This document shows positions 58,491 through 64,000 of a DNA stretch of 64,000 nt, piece after piece. Below the pieces are notes generated by a model. It made no database searches and had not been told where the DNA came from. It worked only from the letters and a program-made list of their open reading frames with translations. The first letter of the stretch is position 1, and each line of letters opens with the position of its first letter. The position numbers were made by a program, and so were the translations under genes. The stretch covers positions 28,579,744 to 28,643,743 of the forward strand of contig NC_059349.1 in assembly GCF_019703515.2 (NCBI RefSeq), read 5' to 3'. This DNA comes from Myxocyprinus asiaticus (lineage: Eukaryota; Chordata; Actinopteri; Cypriniformes; Catostomidae).

Positions 58491-59257
58491 TCATTGGCCT
58501 GGACGGAGAGTGGGGAAGGGTCGACGATATCGGTCAGCATGTATCTTCTGTTGACGGACGGCTCTCTGTAGGTGAACAAGGGTGGACTCCCAGACTTGGT
58601 TGCTGTGCTGCATCCAGTGATTAACCGCAGGTAACTCCAATGGTTCTCCCAACCAGGGGAAGAGCGGAGGTTGATATCCCAGGATACACTGAAAAGGGGT
58701 CAAACCAGTAGAGGAACTGCAAAGGGAGTTTCTCGCATACTCTGCCCAAGGGAAAAATTGACACCAATCATACTGGTTAGAGAGGCAGAAGGTGCGGAGA
58801 TAGCGACATACTTTGTTGATGCGTTCAGTCTGGCCATTCGACTGAGGAAGATAACTGGAAGATTGCAGAATTCTCTCCAGATCCACAAGGTGAATTGAGG
58901 TCCTCGGTCTGAGAGGATGTCATCTGGCATACCGTAGAGTCGAAATACTTGGAAGACTGTCTCAGCCATCTCTACAGCAGAAGGCAGTTTAAGTGGGACA
59001 AGACAGCAGGCTTTGGAGAACCTATCCACCACCACGATAGTGGTGTTACCCCGAGACGCAGATAAGTTGGTGAGGAAATCTATGGCAATGTGAGACCAGG
59101 GACATTGTGGGATGGGTAAGGGGTGGAGGAGTCCTGCTGGAAGAAATCTGGAGGATTTAGCTTGGGCACAGATAGAGCACCCCTTCACATGCTGGGCAAC
59201 ATCTCTGGATAGGGAAGGCCACCAGAACTTATTCTGAACCAGTTGTATGGTTCTCAC
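58491..59257 (-). pseudogene. Gypsy-3 integrase core, frameshifted
   Basis: 58700-59257 gives the zinc-domain end ([20 protein letters not shown], with the Cys pair in CSICAQAK) and the catalytic core with the first Asp in [13 protein letters not shown] and the second in [12 protein letters not shown]. After this the frame is lost. 58491-58886 continues with [17 protein letters not shown], where the catalytic Glu sits, then [19 protein letters not shown] and [14 protein letters not shown]. All three catalytic residues are present, but in two frames. Confidence 0.9.
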
Positions 59258-59389
59258 CTGGGTGATTGGAGCTCAAGGAGGAATGGACCCATTGCATGAT
59301 TTGAGGATGGAGCTTGATAAGAATGTAGACACAGTCTCTAGGGCAATTGGGTGGGGGTTGTTCCATCAACGTGGCTTGTTTGATGTCCT

Positions 59390-60655
59390 TCATGATGTCC
59401 CACTGACAGGAGCAGCGATAACGGATTCAGGCAGGATGGTCAGAGGGGATTCAGGAGAATAAATCAGAGAGAGGGCATCAGCTTTAGTGTTCGTAAACCC
59501 AGGACGGTATGTCACCGAGAAGTTGAATCTGGTGAAGAACAGAGCCCAACGAGCTTGTCTAGGGTTGAGTCGTTTGGCAGAGCATAAATACTCCAGATTG
59601 TGATGATCAGTGAGGATGGTGAATGGGTGTTGGGAACCCTCTAACCAATGGTGCCATTCTTCTAGCACATCTTTCATGGCCAGAAGCTCACGGTTCCCCA
59701 CTTCATAGTTTAGTTCTGCCGAGTTGAGTTTGCGAGAGAAGCACAGGGATACATCTTGGCTGGTTTACCGTGTCGTAGGGAGAGAAATCACTCCAATCCC
59801 AATGTTAGAGGCGTCCACCTCCACTATGAAAGGCTCGGAAGGATCAGGATGATGGAGTACAGGTGCAGTGGTGAATCTTACTTTAAGATTCTGGAAGGCC
59901 CTTATGGCCGGAGAAATCCACTGAAGAGTTTTAGGTTTTCCTTTGAGGAGAGAGGGGCTGCTATGGTGCTGAAGTTGCGAATGAATTGCCTGTAGAAGTT
60001 AGAAAAGCCCAGGAAATGATGGAGTTCTTTAGTTGAACCCGGTCGAGGCCAGTTCTTGACGGCATCAACTTTGAGACTTTCCATGTGGGCCCCCTCGGGG
60101 CTGATCATGTAACCCAGAAAAGATGTGGTGGAGACATGGAACTCTTACTTCTCAGCTTTTATGAAGAGGTGATTATCTTGGAGGCGTTGGAGAACTTGGC
60201 ATATGTGCTGAACGTGAGCTTCAAGGGAAGGGGAGAAAACCAAGATGTCGATGTAAACTACAACGCTTTGGTGCAGAAGGTCCCGAAAGATCTCATTCAT
60301 GAAGGATTGGAAGATGGAAGGAGAGTTGGCAAGGCCATAAGTCATGACCCAGTATTCGTAGTGCCCCAAATGAGTGATGAAGGCAGTCTTCCACTCGTCC
60401 CCCTCCTTGATGCGAATGAGGTTGTAAGCATGACACAAATCAAGTTTGGTAAAGACCTTGGCATCCCGTAGTTGTTTGAGTGCCGTGGGCACTAGTGGAA
60501 GAGGATAGGGAAACTTGACGGTGATGGCGTTTAAGCCTATTTAGTCTATACAGGGACGGAGTCCACCATCTTTCCACAAAGAAGCCAGCTACCGCAGGTG
60601 AAGTAGAGGGTTGGATGAAACCCATCTGAAGTGCTTCTTCAATGTAATCCTCCAT
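59390..60655 (-). pseudogene. Gypsy-3 reverse transcriptase and RNase H, broken
   Basis: 60440-60655 has the fingers ([20 protein letters not shown]) before a frameshift. 60145-60492 has [17 protein letters not shown] with the first metal Asp, [17 protein letters not shown] and then [10 protein letters not shown], where the active-site box (about 60250-60262) has one Asp codon fewer than the usual YxDD. A TAA at about 60145-60147 interrupts the frame, which goes on with [20 protein letters not shown]. RNase H is seen in part at 59390-59701 ([51 protein letters not shown]); its first Asp region is in another frame near 59800. Confidence 0.9.
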
Positions 60656-61278
60656 GGCCTGTGTCTCGGGGATCGACAGGGGATAGATGCGGCTCTTAGG
60701 GGGTTGTGTGCCTGGAAGGAGGTCGATAGTGCAATCAGTAGAGCAGTGAGGTGGTAACGGAGTGGCCTTATTTTACTAAACACGGGCAGGGAGTATTGGT
60801 AGGCTGTTGGGATGGTGGGTTGCACAGAGGACTCAGTGGGGTTGATGTGAGTGGTCTGAAGGGAAACGGGTTTCACCAAACGTAGGCAGGAGGTAAAACA
60901 AGAGGTCCCCCACTGGATGATCTCTCCGTCAGTCCAAGAAATGTGAGGATTGTGTTTAGCGAGCCAGGGGTACCCAAGGATGAGAGGGTTCTTGGGAGTG
61001 TTGGTGACAAGTAGTTGTAGTGTTTCATGAAGAAGAGCTCCAACTTGCACAGAGACGGGTTGATTGACGTGAAGCTCTGCGCCAGCATGAAGAGGGCGAC
61101 CATCTAGTGCTGTAACAGAGAGAGAGGGCACACAAGGGGCAGTATCCAGAGATAACAGATTGCAGAGATCAGAGTTGATAAGAGCTTTGACAGAAATTGA
61201 ATTTTTACTGGAACAGAGTTTTACCTCAACTAGTAAATTTCTATTTTCCAACAGATAAGACTCGTCAGTATGCACCAA
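60656..61278 (-). pseudogene. Gypsy-3 protease, catalytic Asp replaced
   Basis: A frame from 61278 reads NLLVEVKLCSSKNSISVKAL, then INSDLCNLLSLD where relatives have the Asp-Ser-Gly triad, then VPSLSVTALDGRPLHAGAEL and NPLILGYPWLAKHNPHISWT. The catalytic Asp is Asn and the following Gly is Asp, so the active site is dead by substitution rather than by deletion (compare Gypsy-1). The frame continues into polymerase-linker sequence in the wrong frame from about residue 165. Confidence 0.8.
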
Positions 61279-61282
61279 AGTA

Positions 61283-62197
61283 TTAGTGGGTAGTGAAGAA
61301 CGTCAGGGGTAGGAGGAGAGGAAATGGCCGGGTTCTGCACAGTACAGGCACAGTTTGTAATGGATGCGTCTTTGATGTTCCTCTCTCGACAGGTGAGAGC
61401 GACCCAACTGCATAGGCTCGTGTTGAGGCATTGCTATAGCAGGTAGTAGAAGGTGAAGTCAGGGTAGCTGGAGTGAGGCTCTGCTTCAAATTGTCCAGTT
61501 TGATGGAGAGGGTAATAAACTGGTCGAGAGAGAGGTTTTTATCTCGGTTGGCCATCTCTACTTAAAGTTGATGCGTGAGTCCATTGCGGTAGATGGTTTT
61601 GAGTGATGCATCAGCCCATCCGGTTTGCGCTGCGAGAGTACGGAATGCGAGTGCGTGGTCAGCTGCCGTTGAAATCCCTTTTGTAAAGCGAATGATGCGA
61701 TAACGCACATCTTCGCCACCCACTGGATTCTGGAAAACACTCTTGAAATGGGAAAAGAAAGCTTCAAGAGAGTTACGCATCTCGCTATTCTGATTCCATA
61801 CTGCTGTAGCCCAATCCAGTGTTTGGCCTGTGAGCAAGGTGGTGATAAAGGCCACCTTGGACTCCTCAGTGGGGAAACAGGAGGAAGCTTGAGCGATATA
61901 GATGCTACATTGTAGCAAAAAACCATCACACTGACCTGGCGTGCCGTTGAATCTCTCCGGGAGAGCGAGATGAGGGGCTCGGAGATTCGACTGACATGAA
62001 GAGGCTTCCGAGGGAGTGGTTAACGATGGTGTGAGGGCTGGATTTGTAGTTGGTGCTGGAGAAGTGGTGTGCAAATAACTTAACACCTTTTCCATGGCAG
62101 AGGAAAGCTGTCCCAGTTGACAGTAGTGAGCTGCCAGCTGTTCAGCTTGAAACGTGAAAGCGGCTTGAAAAGAAGGAATCTCTGCTGGATCTGACAT
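61283..62197 (-). pseudogene. Gypsy-3 gag, one stop and one frameshift
   Basis: ATG at 62195-62197 lies 13 bases after the 5' LTR, as in Tf1/sushi-type elements with a very short leader. It reads SDPAEIPSFQAAFTFQAEQL, a Pro/Thr-rich spacer, the capsid region (HLALPERFNGTPGQCDGFLL, TLLTGQTLDWATAVW, SLEAFFSHFKSVFQNPVGGE, AFRTLAAQTGW), a TAA at 61559-61561, then NRDKNLSLDQFITLSIKLDN. The frame shifts near 61440. The zinc knuckle on the new frame (about 61320-61360) reads CLYCAEPGHFLSSY, with Tyr for the last Cys. Confidence 0.9.
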
Positions 62198-62198
62198 T

Positions 62199-62210
62199 GG
62201 CGAAGTCTTC
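62199..62210 (-). promoter_or_regulatory. Presumed self-primer binding site of Gypsy-3
   Basis: On the minus strand GAAGACTTCGCC follows the LTR. GCGAAGTCTT in the 3' LTR (57852-57861) is complementary over ten bases. The 5' LTR has GTGAAGTCTT (62427-62436), one change. Each lies about 30 bases after TATATAA. Confidence 0.65.
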
Positions 62211-62607
62211 TGTAATGAGTCAGAGGCAGACACCAAGTGAAGATCCATGTGCAGAAATTAATGCAATCGTAGTTAAACAGGCAGAGGTCAAAACCAGGTA
62301 AGCAATCCAAACAAAGTAACAAATCGAAGATGGTAAACAAAGGGGTAATTCAAGGGACAGGCAATAATCAGCGCAGGCAATAGATAACGATGACGCTCAG
62401 AAATGCAAGAAAACAGGTGAATTGGCAAGACTTCACAATGAAGTGAAGTTTGAGCTGGGATTATATACACAGTGAGTTGATGAATGAATGGCAATCAGGT
62501 GTGAGAGTCAATGGCGGGATGAAAGTGGTTCTGGGAAATGTAGTCCGGTTATGGGTTAATACTCAGGGGAAGGAGATCTTGTGTGAACAGATTGGGAAGA
62601 TGTGACA
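62211..62607 (-). repeat. 5' LTR of Gypsy-3
   Basis: 397 bases; TGTCACATC to CATTACA on the minus strand, with TATATAA at about 62461-62467. Confidence 0.9.
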
Positions 62608-63249
62608 CAATAAAAGAAGGAAAACTGACATTTTGTACAAAGGAGTTAAGTAACATGGTCAGCATCACAAAAACATTTGATTACTGACCTAGAAATAGTG
62701 TAGAGTCTTAAATATTTCTTACTCCTTTTACATCATAAAGTTATTTTGTTTCAACATTTTTAAAATCCTAAAAATTTGTTTACAGGTTTAAATTTAGATT
62801 TCAAATCATAGATTTTCAAAGTGGTCTTTGGATTTTGGACCCCACAGTATAAGCAAATGCATAACATTCCTAATGTTTTTTTTATTTTTATTTATTATCG
62901 TTTAATCTTTTTTAAAAACTAAAAAAAAAAAAAACTTTTTAGGCAGCTGCTATTTTCACTAAGTGCACTAAGTGCACATAGCAATAGATGCTATGGGCAC
63001 TAAGCACAAATACTGTAACGATACATGTTATTTACACTTGCTATTTACACTATTTCTGTGAAGAGTAACAAAAAGCATATTTTTTTTGCACTGTGATAAT
63101 AGTGTTAGATGCTATTTACACCACTAATGAAATACTAATATACAGTATAGGGGCATCACTGCGGCATGTTTGTTGTGTCTATTAAGAGTTCCATGACACC
63201 CTACTACACCAACCCCTGCCCCTAAACCTAACCTTCCTTTACAAAAATT

Positions 63250-63447
63250 AACCATGGTTTTACTGCAGTAACCATAGTACCACCATGGCATTTTGTAGTA
63301 AAATCATAGTTACCAAAAAGTTAAACATTGTTACTATATTAACACCATATTACTGTTGTGAAACCATAGTGAACTGCACTAAAACTATGGATTCCGCCAA
63401 AAAAAAAATCAAGGTTACTATAAAATTACTATAGTAAAACCATGGTT
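63250..63447. repeat. Palindromic repeat with AACCATGGTTTTACT arms
   Basis: AACCATGGTTTTACTGCAGT at the left and ACTATAGTAAAACCATGGTT at the right form inverted arms. The interior carries further ACCATAGT/ACTATGG words. No transposase. Confidence 0.7.
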
Positions 63448-63567
63448 CATTTTACATGGATAAAAACTCCCTGACCTTTACCGTGACATAAATCACTGCA
63501 AGGAAATCAACCTTTAGGTTAATTTGTATTTATTATTATAGGTAGTATTATTAATGATGGAAAAAAG

Positions 63568-63652
63568 GGTGTCAAAAGGCAGATTAGAACCCGGGTCGTC
63601 TGCACAAAAAAGCATATCAACGCCGTTGTTACTCTCACCACTGCAGCGATAC
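63568..63652 (-). repeat. Possible tRNA-related SINE head
   Basis: On the minus strand GCAGTGGTGAGAGTAACAAC lies about 45 bases before GGTTCTAATCT, a B-box-like word (63581-63591) one or two changes from consensus. The cloverleaf cannot be closed convincingly, so this is not called a tRNA gene. Confidence 0.35.
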
Positions 63653-64000
63653 TGGGGGTGCAGTTTGTCTTTAATTTGTGTGTTACCACCAGATTATTGA
63701 AGTGCAAATAGCCACACTGTGTGACAGGTGCTATTTACATCTCGTGCAAATTGTTACTCAAAATTATTTATTTTCTATTCTGTACATTATTCATACTGTG
63801 AAAACAGTTAAACAGCAACCTACTGTAATTAAAAGCCAATTAAAAAAACTTGTTGTAAAGGACAGTAATCCTGTCTCTCTGTAACACATTCTATATTATA
63901 AATAATCATCAGAATATATCACACTGCTCAATTTCAGGCAGTTTTTTGTTTTTGTTTTTTTTATTCAATTATGGTTTTAGCAGTATAACACTCAACATTG

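Larger units (their letters stand above)
57644..62607 (-). mobile_element. Gypsy-3: chromodomain Ty3/gypsy element, degenerate
   Basis: LTRs 57644-58031 and 62211-62607 are flanked by identical CAATA (57639-57643 and 62608-62612). The minus-strand order is gag, protease, reverse transcriptase, RNase H, integrase, chromodomain. The purine tract AAAGGGGGTGTACG precedes the 3' LTR. It is the same lineage as Gypsy-1 by chromodomain, gene order and self-priming signals, but the LTRs are unrelated in sequence. Confidence 0.9.
62613..64000. other. Gene-free AT-rich stretch
   Basis: 62940-63180 has many short inverted words (GCACTAAGTGCACATAG, TGCTATTTACACTA) that recur at 63705-63745, suggesting a diverged palindromic repeat. 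A 63250-63447 palindrome and a tRNA-like segment are listed separately. No gene. Confidence 0.45.

Overview
The window is a transposon-dominated stretch of a teleost genome, most likely a cyprinid. This rests on recognition: tRNA-headed SINEs with the tail related to GTCGCTTTGGATAAAAGC, Sleeping Beauty-type Tc1 elements, the palindromic TTAAAGGGATAGTTCACCC MITE (about ten copies or fragments), sushi/Tf1-type chromodomain Ty3/gypsy elements, an L2/CR1-type LINE and a DIRS-like fragment. I found no host exon, rRNA, tRNA gene or CRISPR array. Every long reading frame that I can name belongs to a mobile element, and every named element protein is broken.

Layout. 1-13267: AT-rich DNA with MITE pieces, a non-autonomous Tc1-like element (2218-2755), a SINE (4671-4816) and a small non-autonomous LTR element (A, 5593-7240). 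13276-21755: one DNA element with arms of about 450 bp in inverted orientation and a perfect 8-bp target duplication. It is loaded with later insertions: a SINE, a chromodomain gypsy element (Gypsy-1, minus, 13530-18694), a non-autonomous LTR element (C, minus, 19057-21285) and a hAT-like fragment. 22270-24977: LINE (minus). 25245-26085: DIRS-like 5' end. 26751-26986: microsatellites. 27853-31408: a Sleeping Beauty-type Tc1 element split by non-autonomous LTR element B (28688-31223). 34730-36880: hAT-like element. 42133-48942: a second gypsy lineage (Gypsy-2, plus, ATACT duplications). 50161-53238: a second long-inverted-repeat element with nested MITEs. 53327-53890: hAT-type MITE with a perfect duplication. 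57644-62607: a second chromodomain gypsy element (Gypsy-3, minus, CAATA duplications).

How the parts relate. The most informative pattern is in the LTR elements. Gypsy-1, Gypsy-3, A and B all lack a TGG-type tRNA primer site. In each, the bases just after the 5' LTR begin with GAA and are complementary over 9-10 bases to a point in the LTR about 30 bases downstream of a TATA box, which is where the RNA should start. This is the layout expected for self-primed (Tf1/sushi-type) reverse transcription. Gypsy-2 has an ordinary TGGTACC primer site instead. A and B carry no pol and appear to be non-autonomous elements that could use the sushi-type machinery. B and C share a proline-rich protein with a 13-residue repeat.

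Coordinates of element ends were read by eye. Family names rest on recognition of motifs, not on database searches.
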